From NCBI RefSeq assembly GCF_013141915.1, contig NZ_SROX01000025.1, positions 18,152-82,151 of the forward strand: 64,000 bases of DNA, written 5' to 3'. The stretch comes from Cupriavidus necator. GTDB lineage: Bacteria; Pseudomonadota; Gammaproteobacteria; Burkholderiales; Burkholderiaceae. The notes under the pieces were generated by a model, which ran no database searches, was not told the DNA's origin, and saw only the letters and a list, made by a program, of their open reading frames with translations. Both the position numbers and the translations under genes were made by a program. Shown in pieces: positions 27,266-35,956 of this stretch (position 1 is the stretch's first letter; each line of letters opens with the position of its first letter).

Positions 27266-28192
27266 TCAGATCGACCTGGCCAGCCGGTACAGCATCAGCG
27301 CGCCGGCAATTTCCAGCGCGGCGGCCGACAGCAGCATGGTCTTGCCGGTGGGGTCTTTCCACATCATCAGGATGTAGCCGGCGTTCAGCGTGAACAGGCC
27401 GCCGGCCACCACCAGCGGCAGCAGGCCCAGCACCCACGCCGACAGCCGTGTCTCCGCCGACAGCGCCATCAGCTCGCGCTGCGCCTGCTCGCGGTCGCGC
27501 ATAAAGGTGGCGGTTCGCTCCATCACCACGTCGGCGCGGCCGCCGTAGCGCACCGACAGGCGCAGCACGGAAGCGACCAGCAACAGTTCCTCGACCTTGT
27601 AGGCGCGCCCGACCTGCAGCACTGCCTGGTCCAGCTCCTTGCCGGCGCGTTGCAGGTGCACGGCCTGCACCAGGCACTGGCGCAGCGGCGCCTCGGTATT
27701 GGCGATGGAATTCTGGAACGCCGCCGGCACGCTGCTGCCGATGGTCATCAAACGCACCACGCCGTCAAGGAAGCCAGGCAGCTGCGACAGCAGCTTCTTG
27801 TGCAGCCGGCGCACGCGATGCCAGGCCGCGCACGCCGTCACCGCCAGCGCGGCCACCAGCGCCGACACCGCGCCCAGCCATTGCCCCGCGACCGCGCCGG
27901 CCAGCGTGCACAGCACCAGCGGCGCCAGCCAGACCACCGCGGTACGGCGCGTCGGCGCCAGGTCGGCCCGGCGCAGGAAGTCATCCCAGCGGCGGCGCAG
28001 GTCGCGCGCCGGCATCTGCAGCCCGGGGTCGGACGCCTGCGTGTAGCGCATCCGCACCTGCTCGGTCTGCGCCTGCAGGAAGGCCTGCTGCTGTTCGCGG
28101 CGTGCGCGTGCCTGCGCGCTGGCGAGCAGCAGCAGCCCCAGCCCGGTGATGACCAGGGCCACCGCGGCGAGCATCAGCGTGGCGCTAGACAT
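27266..28192 (-). CDS. tadB: Tad pilus inner-membrane platform protein TadB
   Basis: The 308-residue protein has one N-terminal membrane helix, two more around residues 87-125, a GspF domain (LLSQLPGFLDGVVRLMTIGSSVP, then RYGGRADVVMERTATFMRDR) and C-terminal helices from about 250. This is the standard TadB form. Its ATG overlaps the end of tadA by 8 bases, so the ATPase and platform are translated together. Confidence 0.92.
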   Translation of the reverse strand: MSSATLMLAAVALVITGLGLLLLASAQARARREQQQAFLQAQTEQVRMRYTQASDPGLQMPARDLRRRWDDFLRRADLAPTRRTAVVWLAPLVLCTLAGAVAGQWLGAVSALVAALAVTACAAWHRVRRLHKKLLSQLPGFLDGVVRLMTIGSSVPAAFQNSIANTEAPLRQCLVQAVHLQRAGKELDQAVLQVGRAYKVEELLLVASVLRLSVRYGGRADVVMERTATFMRDREQAQRELMALSAETRLSAWVLGLLPLVVAGGLFTLNAGYILMMWKDPTGKTMLLSAAALEIAGALMLYRLARSI

Positions 28193-29501
28193 CGAAGCGG
28201 TCGTCCAGCATGAAGCCCGGCCCGCGCATGCGCGCCAGCTTGGGTGAGTGCGGCAGCAGGCCCAGCGACAGCCAGCGGTCGGTCTCGGTGCCGTCGGGGT
28301 TCAGGAACGGCTCGTGCCGGTAAAGCTCTTGCGTGGAGATGATGTTGTCGCCCAGGCCGGTGACCTCGGTGATCGAGACGATGCGGCGCTTGCCGTTGGA
28401 CAGCCGCGCGATCTGCACGATGAAGTCGATCGCATTGGCGATCTGGCGCCGCAGGCTCATCTCGCTGCCCTGGAAGCCGGCGAAGCCGGCCAGCATCTCC
28501 AGCCGGTACAGGCATTCGCGCGGGCTGCTGGCGTGGATGGTGCCCATCGAGCCGTCGTGGCCGGTGCTCATCGCCTGCAGCATCTCCAGCACCTCGCCGC
28601 CGCGCACTTCGCCGACGATGATGCGGTCCGGGCGCATGCGCAGGCTGTTGCGCAGCAGGTCGCGGATCGACACCACGCCGGTGCCCTCGAAGCCGCCGGG
28701 CCGGCTTTCCAGCCGCACCACGTGCGGGTGGTTCAGCGCCAGCTCGGCGGTATCCTCGATGGTGATGACGCGCTCGGTGGGCGGCACGAAGGTGGCCAGC
28801 GCATTGAGCAGCGAGGTCTTGCCGGAACTGGTGCCGCCGCTCACCAGGATATTGCAGCGCGCCTGCACCGCGGCCTGCAACAGGTCGCCGATTTCCGGGC
28901 TCATGGTGCCCAGCGCCTGCAGGTCGGCGGGCGTCATCGGGTCCTTGCGGAACTTGCGGATCGACACCACCGGCCCTTCCAGCGCCAGCGGCGGGATCAC
29001 CACGTTGATGCGGCCGCCGTCGGGCAGGCGCGCGTCGACCATCGGGTTGGACTCATCCAGGCGCCGGCCGATCGGCGCCAGGATGCGGCGCACGATGCGC
29101 AGCAGGTGGCCGCTGTCGGCAAAGCGCACCGGGATGCGCTCGAGCACGCCGTGGCGCGACACGTACACGTCCAGGTGGCCGTTGACCAGGATGTCTTCGA
29201 CCGCGGGATCGTTGAGCAGGTCCTCGATCGGGCCGAAGCCCGCCAGCTCCTTGGTCAGCGCCTCGGCGATCTGGCGCAGCTCGGCCTCGTTGATGGGGAT
29301 GCGCCGCAACCGGGTAAAGCTCTCGAGCTCCAGGTCGACAAAGCGCTGGATCGCGGTGCGCGACCAGCGGCCGAACTCGGCGCCAAGCTCTTCGATGCGG
29401 GTCAGCAGATGCTCGTGCGCCGCTTCCTTGATGTTGTGGAACTCCTGCGACACCGGGAACGGTGCGGGGGTGTTGTCCGAGAATTCGATCGCTTGGGTCA
29501 T
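28185..29501 (-). CDS. tadA: Tad pilus ATPase TadA (CpaF)
   Basis: The 438-residue secretion ATPase has Walker A GGTSSGKT (222-229), an Asp box (ITIEDTAEL, about 246-254), Walker B with IIVGEVRG (294-301) and a His box (GHDGSMGTIHA, 314-324). This is the full set for the VirB11/CpaF class, and the protein powers Flp pilus assembly and possibly retraction. The start at 29501 is the ATG one base after the cpaE stop; the frame is open upstream through cpaE and that part is spurious. The length is close to the usual 420-480. Confidence 0.95.
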   Translation of the reverse strand: MTQAIEFSDNTPAPFPVSQEFHNIKEAAHEHLLTRIEELGAEFGRWSRTAIQRFVDLELESFTRLRRIPINEAELRQIAEALTKELAGFGPIEDLLNDPAVEDILVNGHLDVYVSRHGVLERIPVRFADSGHLLRIVRRILAPIGRRLDESNPMVDARLPDGGRINVVIPPLALEGPVVSIRKFRKDPMTPADLQALGTMSPEIGDLLQAAVQARCNILVSGGTSSGKTSLLNALATFVPPTERVITIEDTAELALNHPHVVRLESRPGGFEGTGVVSIRDLLRNSLRMRPDRIIVGEVRGGEVLEMLQAMSTGHDGSMGTIHASSPRECLYRLEMLAGFAGFQGSEMSLRRQIANAIDFIVQIARLSNGKRRIVSITEVTGLGDNIISTQELYRHEPFLNPDGTETDRWLSLGLLPHSPKLARMRGPGFMLDDRFDV

Positions 29502-29502
29502 G

Positions 29503-30762
29503 TCAGCTTCCAGTGCGTGCCGCGCGCGCGCCGCGCGCCACCAGCGCGGCGCGCAGCGCCGCGGGCAGTTTGTCCTTGATCCGCGCCAGCAGCGTGGTGT
29601 CCCTGGCCGCGGCCGTGCGGTAGCCCAGCCGCGCCAGCAGCTCGGCCAGCGCGCGCACATAGGGGCAGTGCGGGTCGTCGTCGGCGAGCACCGCGCCGCG
29701 GTTCATCGCCAGCACCAGCGCCTCGCGGCTGTCCGGCAGCGTCGCCACCGACTCCACGCCCACGCGCCGCGCGATCTGCGCGGCATCGACGCCCAGCCGG
29801 GCATCGAAGCGCGACACCAGCAGGTGCAGGTCGTCGCGCTCCACTTCGCGCGCGCGCAGTTCATGCACCATTTCCGCGGCGGAGACGATCGCGCCCACGC
29901 TCTGGTCCGCCACCAGGACCACGCTGTCGGCGGCCTTGACGATCTGCGCGGTGAACTCGGCATTGCCGAAGCCGCCCAGGTCGACGATCTGCAGGTCGAA
30001 GAACGCGCGCAGGCGCTCGAGCAGGCCGATCGCATCGGCGTACGAGATGTCGCGCAACTCGCTCAGCGCGGCAGGCAGCGGCAGCACGCACACGCCGTTG
30101 CCATGGCGCGTCAGCGCGGTCTGCACGAAGACCTGGTCGAAGCGGCGCAGGTTGCGCACCGCCTCGACAAAATGGAAGCCCGGGCTCAGGTTCAGGTAGA
30201 GCGCGCCGTCGCGCGCCGGCAAGCCCAGGTCGGTCAGCAGCACTTCGGCGCGCGCATCGGTCTTGGCGTGGCGCGGCAGGTGGCGGCGCGCCGCCGCGGC
30301 CAGGTTGACCGCCAGGCTGGTCACGCCCACCCCCGCGCGCGCACCGAGCAATGCCACGATCTTGCCCTGGCGCGCCGCCTCGGCCGGGCGCACCTGTTCG
30401 CTCGGCACGGCCAGGCGCTTGACCACCGCCTCGGCCTCGGCCGGCGCATCGCGCAGGTCGATGAAGTCCTTCACGCCCGCGCGCAGCGCGGCCAGCATCA
30501 CGCCGGGCTCGCCGGCATGACCCACGGCCACCAGCGGCAGTCCCGGGAACAGCCGCTGCAATTGCTCGGCCAGGCGTGCCGACGGGCCCGCCAGTTCCGC
30601 CGAGAAATGCAGGAACACCAGTCCGGGGCGCAGCTCGGAGACGCGCTCGATAAAGCCTTCCTGGGCCCCGCCGTCGGCCACCAGCGTGCCCAGCGCGCCG
30701 ATGACCCGGCCCAGCCAGTCCCTGACTTCGCCCTGCGTTGCGTGCAACAGAAAATAATCCAT
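29503..30762 (-). CDS. cpaE: CpaE/TadZ-like ATPase of the tad pilus
   Basis: The 419-residue protein has an N-terminal receiver-like domain (about 1-120) and a MinD/ParA-like domain from about 133. CpaE/TadZ localises the pilus machinery, often to a cell pole. The P-loop is GARAGVGVTS (140-149) in place of the usual KGGxGKT or GAKGGVGTTT; both the signature lysine of deviant Walker boxes and the conventional P-loop lysine are missing. ATP binding may be weak or absent, as reported for some TadZ proteins. It sits between cpaC and tadA. Confidence 0.9.
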   Translation of the reverse strand: MDYFLLHATQGEVRDWLGRVIGALGTLVADGGAQEGFIERVSELRPGLVFLHFSAELAGPSARLAEQLQRLFPGLPLVAVGHAGEPGVMLAALRAGVKDFIDLRDAPAEAEAVVKRLAVPSEQVRPAEAARQGKIVALLGARAGVGVTSLAVNLAAAARRHLPRHAKTDARAEVLLTDLGLPARDGALYLNLSPGFHFVEAVRNLRRFDQVFVQTALTRHGNGVCVLPLPAALSELRDISYADAIGLLERLRAFFDLQIVDLGGFGNAEFTAQIVKAADSVVLVADQSVGAIVSAAEMVHELRAREVERDDLHLLVSRFDARLGVDAAQIARRVGVESVATLPDSREALVLAMNRGAVLADDDPHCPYVRALAELLARLGYRTAAARDTTLLARIKDKLPAALRAALVARGARAARTGS

Positions 30763-30809
30763 CTCTCCGCCTCAAAGCTGTTGGCCATGCCAGCCGGCAT
30801 GGCCGGCGG

Positions 30810-32222
30810 CTATTTCGAGAAACCCGGCAAAGTCGGGTCCGCGTATTCACCCAGCACATACCAGCCCCACACATTAGGACTGGCGTTGGTCCGGCCGTCG
30901 GCGCCGACGGCCTGCGCCGCCGGCGAATTCCTCGCCATCGGCTTCACCAGCCGCGGCGTGACGACGATCATCAGCTCACGGTCTTCCTGGTGGAAGTTCA
31001 GGTTCTTGAAGAACACGCCGATCACGGGCAGGTCGCCCAGCACCGGCACCTTGTTGACGTTGCTGACGGTGTTGCGGCTGACCAGCCCGCCGATCACGAA
31101 GCTCTCGCCGTCGCCCAGTTCCACCGTGGTGTCGGCGCGCCGCGTGACGATGGCCGGCACCACCGCGCCGTTGATCGAGATGCCGCGCGACGGGTCGAGG
31201 TCGCTGGCCTCGGGCGCCACCTTCAGCGCAATGCGGTCGGCCGACAGCACCGTGGGCGACACCGTCAGCCCGATGCCGAACGGCTTGAACTGGATCGTGG
31301 TCGTGCCCAGCGCCTGCGGCACGGGGATCGGGATCTCGCCGCCGGCCAGGAAACTGGCGCTCTGCCCCGACAGCGCCACCAGGCTGGGCTCGGCCAGCAC
31401 GCGCGCCAGGCCGTTGGCCTCGAGCAGGCTGATGTTGGCGAAGATACCGTGCGTGAGCGACGCGGCCACCAGGTTGAAGGCATTGCTCATCGGCGATGCG
31501 ATGTCGGCGCTGAAGCTGCCGGGCGCACCGCCGCTGCCCGGCGTGAAGGTGAACTTGTTCAGCGTCGTCGGCGAGAACGTGCCGAAGGCAAAGCCCGAGT
31601 TGTTGCGGAAGAAGTTGATGCCGACTTCCTTGAGCACGGTCTTGCTGATCTCCACCACCTTGACGTCGACCTGCACGGTGCCTGAGAGCGGCACGGTGGA
31701 GCGGTCCACCACCAGGCCCGGCTTGCCGTCGCTCTTGCTTGCGGTGGCCGCGCGCGCGGCTGCCTGCGCGCGCGCGGCGGCGTAGGCGTCGGGCGACTGG
31801 CCGGTGATGGTGGCGCCGGCGGCCGAATAGCCCAGCTTCGCGCCATCGGCGTCGGGCGCGATGGCATCGACCTGCACGCTGTAGGTCTGCGGCTCGGCGC
31901 CGCCGCGCGTCCACACCATCACGTCGGTCACGCCGGGTTGTTTGGCCACCAGCAGCACGCTTGGCGCGCCGCGGGTGCGCAGCACCAGCGCATCGGCCAC
32001 CGCGGGGTTGCCCACGGCGACGCGCTCCACCGGCTGCGCACTGCGCAGTTCCTTCTGCGCGCCGGCCATCAGGCGCAATTGTCGCGCCGTGGCGGCGTCC
32101 TGCGCCTGCGCACGGGGCGCCAGCGCGCACCACGCGGTGGTGGCGATCATGGCGGCAAGCGTCAGCTGCAACAGCCGGCGGCGCAGCGTCACGGCATGGG
32201 CGGGGGTCTTCTGGATTGGCAT
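30810..32222 (-). CDS. cpaC: Tad pilus outer-membrane secretin CpaC (RcpA)
   Basis: The 470-residue protein has a signal peptide (cleaved near APRAQAQD, about 35). An N-terminal BON-like/pilus-secretin domain (VERVAVGNPAVADALVL, GVTDVMVWTRGG) follows, then the secretin core (VKVVEISKTVLKEVGINFF, then EPSLVALSGQSASFLAGGE and VPVLGDLPVIGVFFKN). It forms the outer-membrane ring for the pilus. The ATG at 32222 is chosen; a GTG 15 bases upstream (32237), 5 bases past the cpaB stop, is equally open. It continues into cpaE after 47 bases. Confidence 0.92.
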   Translation of the reverse strand: MPIQKTPAHAVTLRRRLLQLTLAAMIATTAWCALAPRAQAQDAATARQLRLMAGAQKELRSAQPVERVAVGNPAVADALVLRTRGAPSVLLVAKQPGVTDVMVWTRGGAEPQTYSVQVDAIAPDADGAKLGYSAAGATITGQSPDAYAAARAQAAARAATASKSDGKPGLVVDRSTVPLSGTVQVDVKVVEISKTVLKEVGINFFRNNSGFAFGTFSPTTLNKFTFTPGSGGAPGSFSADIASPMSNAFNLVAASLTHGIFANISLLEANGLARVLAEPSLVALSGQSASFLAGGEIPIPVPQALGTTTIQFKPFGIGLTVSPTVLSADRIALKVAPEASDLDPSRGISINGAVVPAIVTRRADTTVELGDGESFVIGGLVSRNTVSNVNKVPVLGDLPVIGVFFKNLNFHQEDRELMIVVTPRLVKPMARNSPAAQAVGADGRTNASPNVWGWYVLGEYADPTLPGFSK

Positions 32223-32241
32223 GCGATAGGCGCCCACGTTC

Positions 32242-33192
32242 TTATTCGATATCGCGCTTGCCGGCGCGGATCACTTCCACGCCGGCGCGTTCCCTGAACT
32301 GCGCCGACGCCGGCGGCGCCGCAACCTGCAGCGGCCGCGGTGCCGGCGCTGCCACCGGTGCGCGCGGCGCCGGCGCGCCGGCGGTGGCGGCCAGCCCGGA
32401 CAGCAGCACGCCGGCCGTGGCCTTGTCGGTGGCGGCGCGCGGTGCCTCGGCGCCCATGCCGGCGCGCGCCGCCAGCGCGGGCGGCAGCTCGGCAAACATG
32501 CCGTCGCTGGGCATGGCTTCATCCTGCGGATTGCGCAGCGCCAGCATCAGGCGCCCGGAATGCTGCGCCATCGCCAGCCGGCTGACGTATTCCAGCGGCA
32601 CCGACAGCACCGCGGTCTTGGCGCCTTCCTGGCGCGCCATCATCTGTTCCGGCTTGACCGCCTGCGGTCGGTTGACCGAGGCCACGCCGTAGGCCAGCAC
32701 GCGCAGGCGCGACAGCAGCATGCGCGCCTGGCTGTCGGGGATTTCCTGCTGGTCGCGCCGCAGCACCAGGAACACATCGACATAGTCGCCCGGCTGCACC
32801 TGGTTGCCGACGCCGATGACTTCATCGACCGATACCGCCACCGCGCGCTCGCCTTCCGGCACCTGCGCGGCCAGGCCGGACAGCAACTGACTTTCCAGCA
32901 CCGGCACGTTGGCGCCCAGCGCCACCAGCGGCACCTGCCCGGTCACGCGCGCCACGTCGCGATAGGCACCGGCGGGATCGATCGGCAGCAGCTCGACCTT
33001 GAGCGCCTCGGCATCGAGCGGCGTGCCGGCTTCGGCCGGGCGCGTAGTGACCACCACCGGATGCAGCGGCCTGGCGCTCGCCGATGCCGCGGGCTGGGTC
33101 GGCTGGCGTCCCACCTGCCACGCCAGCAGGGCCAGCAGCAAGGCCAGGCCAAGCAGCACGATGGCCAGTAATCGGATCTGCTTGCTGGTCAT
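32242..33192 (-). CDS. cpaB: Tad pilus assembly protein CpaB (RcpC)
   Basis: The 316-residue protein has an N-terminal membrane anchor (about 7-27), a SAF domain (VVVTTRPAEAGTPLDAEALKVELLP) and the CpaB/RcpC C-terminal domain (GDYVDVFLVLRRDQQEIPDSQARMLL). An Ala/Pro-rich tail contributes most of the last 80 residues. It is a periplasmic partner of the secretin. It lies between tadE and cpaC; the gap to cpaC is about 20 bases. Confidence 0.9.
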   Translation of the reverse strand: MTSKQIRLLAIVLLGLALLLALLAWQVGRQPTQPAASASARPLHPVVVTTRPAEAGTPLDAEALKVELLPIDPAGAYRDVARVTGQVPLVALGANVPVLESQLLSGLAAQVPEGERAVAVSVDEVIGVGNQVQPGDYVDVFLVLRRDQQEIPDSQARMLLSRLRVLAYGVASVNRPQAVKPEQMMARQEGAKTAVLSVPLEYVSRLAMAQHSGRLMLALRNPQDEAMPSDGMFAELPPALAARAGMGAEAPRAATDKATAGVLLSGLAATAGAPAPRAPVAAPAPRPLQVAAPPASAQFRERAGVEVIRAGKRDIE

Positions 33193-33235
33193 GCGGAAGT
33201 CCTTGGTTCGGGCATGGGGCGGTTCGTCATGCGCA

Positions 33236-33712
33236 TCAGATATCAGGAGAGAGCTGGACCATGGCCGAGCCCGACAGCGCGGCCGGGAGCGGCACCATCG
33301 GTACCGCGGGCATGATGTGGGTGGTGGGCAGGGTCAGCGTGACCTGCACGCAGATGTCGGCCGAGCCCGCCGCGCATGGCACGGCCGCGGCAATGCCGGC
33401 AGCGGGAATCAAGGCACTGATGGATGCGGGAAGGGTGTTGCGCGCCATCGCGGCCGCGGCATTGACACGGGCCTGCTGGGTGGCTGCCAGGCTGGTGCCG
33501 GCAACGCCGGCGGGATAGCGCAGCGCCGCGCGCGCGCCTTCTTCAGCAGCCAGCGTCAGCACCTGTTGCAGCGCCAGCATCACGCCGTAGTACACGATGC
33601 CGATCACGATGGTGACCAGCACCGGCGCCACGATGGCGAATTCGATCGCGGCACTGCCGGCGCCGTGGCGGCGTCGGCTGATATTCCTGTTGACCCTTGC
33701 GTGCAGCAACAT
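33236..33712 (-). CDS. tadE: TadE-like minor pseudopilin
   Basis: The 158-residue protein has a basic start (NISRRRHG), the GSAAIEFAIVAPVLVTIVIGI segment typical of TadE (processed by the Tad prepilin peptidase before a hydrophobic stretch with the conserved Glu), and a 110-residue extracytoplasmic domain with two cysteines (about 120 and 127) that could form a disulfide. It is encoded between the prepilin peptidase and cpaB genes. No separate TadF gene is present. Confidence 0.88.
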   Translation of the reverse strand: MLLHARVNRNISRRRHGAGSAAIEFAIVAPVLVTIVIGIVYYGVMLALQQVLTLAAEEGARAALRYPAGVAGTSLAATQQARVNAAAAMARNTLPASISALIPAAGIAAAVPCAAGSADICVQVTLTLPTTHIMPAVPMVPLPAALSGSAMVQLSPDI

Positions 33713-33784
33713 CTGAAACCCCGGTCCCTTGGTGTGCTGCCGCGCCGACCGGCGGCGCGGCCTGCCGGCCTCAAGCCTTTTCGG

Positions 33785-34258
33785 CTATCGGCCCGCAGCC
33801 AGCCAGGCCAGCACCCCCACGGCCAGGTACGCTGCATACGGGATGCCGCGCGCTAGCGAAAACCGCGCCGTGGGAAGTGGTTGGTCCTGGGAAGGCAAAG
33901 CGTGATCCGCGGCCGGCGTGCGGCGTGCCAGTGCCAGCGCCAGCAGCGCGTGCACCAGTCCGAGCAGGCTGCCGACGACCCATGCCACCACCAGCCCTTG
34001 CGGGCCGGTGAACAACCCCGCCACCGTCAGGAACTTGACGTCGCCCGCGGCCATGCGCCCGAGGGCGTAGACCGGCAAGGTGACGGCAAGACCCAGCCCC
34101 GCGCCGACCAGGCGCGCGGCCAGCGAGGGTTCCGCGGCCTGTCCGGCGATCAGTGCCAGCCCGAGGGCCAGCACGGCGATCGCCAGCAGGAGATTTGGAA
34201 CCCGCCGGTAAGCAAAGTCTGTGTAGAGGGTCGCCGCGCAGAGCAGCGCGGCAATCAC
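33785..34258 (-). CDS. cpaA: Tad prepilin peptidase CpaA (TadV)
   Basis: This is a 157-residue membrane aspartyl protease of the type IV prepilin peptidase group. D14 (YTDFAYRRVPN) and D73 (AAGDVKFL) are the two catalytic aspartates, and the rest is four or five hydrophobic helices. It has no N-methyltransferase domain, as normal for TadV/CpaA. The GTG at 34258 is used as start, 17 bases after the flp stop, so it is directly coupled with the pilin it processes. Confidence 0.92.
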   Translation of the reverse strand: MIAALLCAATLYTDFAYRRVPNLLLAIAVLALGLALIAGQAAEPSLAARLVGAGLGLAVTLPVYALGRMAAGDVKFLTVAGLFTGPQGLVVAWVVGSLLGLVHALLALALARRTPAADHALPSQDQPLPTARFSLARGIPYAAYLAVGVLAWLAAGR

Positions 34259-34275
34259 GTCGTGCTCAGCGAGGA

Positions 34276-34467
34276 TTAAGGCGTCGACGCTGTCTTGCTG
34301 AATTTCAGCACTTCGTCAGAAATCTTCTTGAAGGCATCGTTTAGATTGCCGCCCAGCGAACTGACAGTACCGACAATGGCTAGCGCGATGAGCCCCGCAA
34401 TCAGCCCATATTCAATAGCGGTTGCCCCGCGCTCATCTTTAATAAAGCGTGCAATGAGTCGTTTCAT
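34276..34467 (-). CDS. flp: Flp-type major pilin
   Basis: The 63-residue prepilin has a short basic leader (MKRLIARFIKDERG), the processing site G14/A15, E19 at mature position +5, and the Flp hydrophobic segment with the EY pair (ATAIEYGLIAGLIALA). It polymerises into the Tad/Flp pilus used for surface attachment and biofilm. The ATG at 34467 has GGGAG about 10 bases upstream. It is the first and only flp gene in the locus, immediately before cpaA. Confidence 0.95.
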   Translation of the reverse strand: MKRLIARFIKDERGATAIEYGLIAGLIALAIVGTVSSLGGNLNDAFKKISDEVLKFSKTASTP

Positions 34468-34594
34468 GATTTGTTGACACTCCCGAAGTGATCTGATGCC
34501 GCGATCACGCTTCCCCCGTTCGATTATCACGGTGCTCTGGTGGCCCGCTCTTTTATCGACTATTCACGCTTGCTGCGCCTTTTTTATAAGACAT

Positions 34595-34641
34595 GGTATG
34601 TCTCAACCATACCCCTCCCTCGGGTGATAGTAATGACCCGA
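34595..34641. promoter_or_regulatory. Two adjacent dyads upstream of flp
   Basis: GGTATG and CATACC (34595-34613, 7-base loop) and TCGGGT and ACCCGA (34620-34641, 10-base loop) lie side by side in the AT-rich stretch 130-175 bases upstream of the flp ATG. Such paired symmetrical sites often bind activators; the enhancer-binding protein at the end of the same operon is an obvious candidate but this is inference. Confidence 0.4.
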
Positions 34642-34706
34642 AGGGGTTAAAGCATCCGTTTCAAACGCCCGGGCGCGCGTTGGACGCAAAGGTTGTTAAA
34701 GAGCAG

Positions 34707-34730
34707 GCGGGCCGGCGCAAACCGGCCCGC
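34707..34730 (-). terminator. Hairpin downstream of the repetitive lipoprotein gene
   Basis: GCGGGCCGG and CCGGCCCGC form a perfect 9-bp stem with a 6-base loop. On the minus strand it is followed by CTGCTCTTT, a weak U-rich stretch. It lies 113 bases after the stop at 34844 and could end that transcript before the flp promoter. Confidence 0.5.
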
Positions 34731-34843
34731 AGCCTGGCCAAGCGGGCATTTCAGCCGCGCGGCCAGCGGGAATAAAAAGATGCGCTGCGACGGGGTGATG
34801 AGCGACAGCGCACCGTGAAAACACCTATTCGGGTCGAGACATT

Positions 34844-35956
34844 TCAGTGGAGCAGGCCACCGAGGATCGGCAGTTGCGGCTTGCTGTCGCCGCCGCCGGC
34901 GCTGGTGCCGACACCGCTCTTGACGCCGCCCACCAGGCCGGTGACCGGAGCCAGCAGGGCACCGACCGGGCCCAACGCACCGCCGCCGCCCGCAGCGCCA
35001 TCGCCGCCCTGGCCGTTGCCGGCGCCGGCCAGCGGCAGGTTGTTCAACAGGCCGCCCAGCGGGTTGCCGCCGGCCTGGCCGTTGCCATGGACCAGCACGC
35101 CGACCGCGGCAACGGTCTTGCCGGCCTCGGTCACCACGCCGCCAAGCGGTGCCACCACCGGGGCCTGGGTATTGCTGAGCATGCTGCCGCCGGTGGCGAC
35201 CGTGTTGCCGACCTTGTACAGCAGGCCATTGACAGGTTCGCCTAGGCGCGTGGCGGCCCCCAGCGTCTGGGTGCCGTCGGTGACCTTGCTGGTCAGCGGC
35301 ACGATGACCTTGCTGAGCGAGTTGGTGACCTGCGCGACGGCGCCATCGGACAGCACCGCTTGCAGCTTGTCGCCGCCACCCTGCACCGCCGTGCCCACCT
35401 GCTTGACCAGGCCGCCCACCGGCGTGGTCAACGGTGCCAGCGGCGCCAGCTTCTCGGTGCCCAGGCCCTGCACCAGCGCACCACCGCTGACCACGGTATC
35501 GCCCACTTCGCGCACGACGTTGCCGGTGCTGGAAACGGTCACGCCGAGCGGGTTGTCGACCGAGCCCATCTGCCCGAGCCCGTCGCGCACGCCGGCGCCG
35601 AGCGCGCCAACCGCTTCGCCCGCATTGACCACCACGCCGCCGGCGCCCTTACGCGCATCGGTGGGCAGCAGCGGCAGCGGCGCGTCCTGGATCGACTTGC
35701 CGATCTCGCTGACGGCATTGCCCGCTGACACCACGGTGTTGCCCGCGCCTTCGGTGACCTTGGCGGTCGGCGTGGACTGCGCGGCGGCCGGCGGCGGCGG
35801 CGTGACCGGCGTATCGGGGCCGCCACTGCTGGGCTGCGGATTGGCGCCGCTGCCGCCGCCGCTGGACGAGCAGCCCGCCATCAGCAAGGCAAGGGCGGCG
35901 ACGCCGGCCGCGGCCAGCGAGGTCACGGAAAGCGGTGCGGAATGCTTGGTCTTCAT
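34844..35956 (-). CDS. Gly/Val-rich repetitive lipoprotein (collagen-like triple-helix-annotated family), copy A
   Basis: The 370-residue protein starts after AGGAGAAGG and has a lipoprotein signal (ALLMAGCSSS, Cys about 29) followed by a Ser/Gly/Pro linker. The rest is built of loosely repeated 25-35-residue units rich in Gly, Val, Ala, Leu and Thr (VSSTGNVVREVGDTVVSGG, APVVAPLGGVVTEAGKTV). There is no regular Gly-X-Y, so true collagen is unlikely even though such proteins are often labelled collagen-like. It is clearly a paralogue of the divergent gene at 36644: both share APLAPLT.P.G..V, IVP.TS..T..TQTLGAAT.LG.P and PVV..GGVV. It is surface or secreted, role unknown. Confidence 0.85.
   Translation of the reverse strand: MKTKHSAPLSVTSLAAAGVAALALLMAGCSSSGGGSGANPQPSSGGPDTPVTPPPPAAAQSTPTAKVTEGAGNTVVSAGNAVSEIGKSIQDAPLPLLPTDARKGAGGVVVNAGEAVGALGAGVRDGLGQMGSVDNPLGVTVSSTGNVVREVGDTVVSGGALVQGLGTEKLAPLAPLTTPVGGLVKQVGTAVQGGGDKLQAVLSDGAVAQVTNSLSKVIVPLTSKVTDGTQTLGAATRLGEPVNGLLYKVGNTVATGGSMLSNTQAPVVAPLGGVVTEAGKTVAAVGVLVHGNGQAGGNPLGGLLNNLPLAGAGNGQGGDGAAGGGGALGPVGALLAPVTGLVGGVKSGVGTSAGGGDSKPQLPILGGLLH

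Larger units (their letters stand above)
34468..34843. other. 376-base region upstream of flp
   Basis: There is no gene here. The region is distinctly more AT-rich between 34540 and 34660 than its surroundings, as expected for the flp promoter area. It contains a dyad GGTATG/CATACC at 34595-34613, a second dyad TCGGGT/ACCCGA at 34620-34641 and a strong hairpin at 34707-34730. I could not find a convincing sigma-54 or sigma-70 promoter by eye. Confidence 0.6.

Noticed and set aside
28333..31785. 1150-codon plus-strand frame over the tad genes
   Set aside because: Low-complexity translation opposite tadA, cpaE and cpaC, all of which are intact on the minus strand.
34501..34514. Weak GG-N10-GC pattern upstream of flp as a sigma-54 promoter
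   Set aside because: Only the GG and GC pairs match; the rest of the -24/-12 consensus is poor and the site is only about 34 bases from the start codon.
34681..34740. tRNA or small RNA gene in the hairpin region upstream of flp
   Set aside because: Only a simple hairpin is seen; no cloverleaf or conserved tRNA arms can be drawn.
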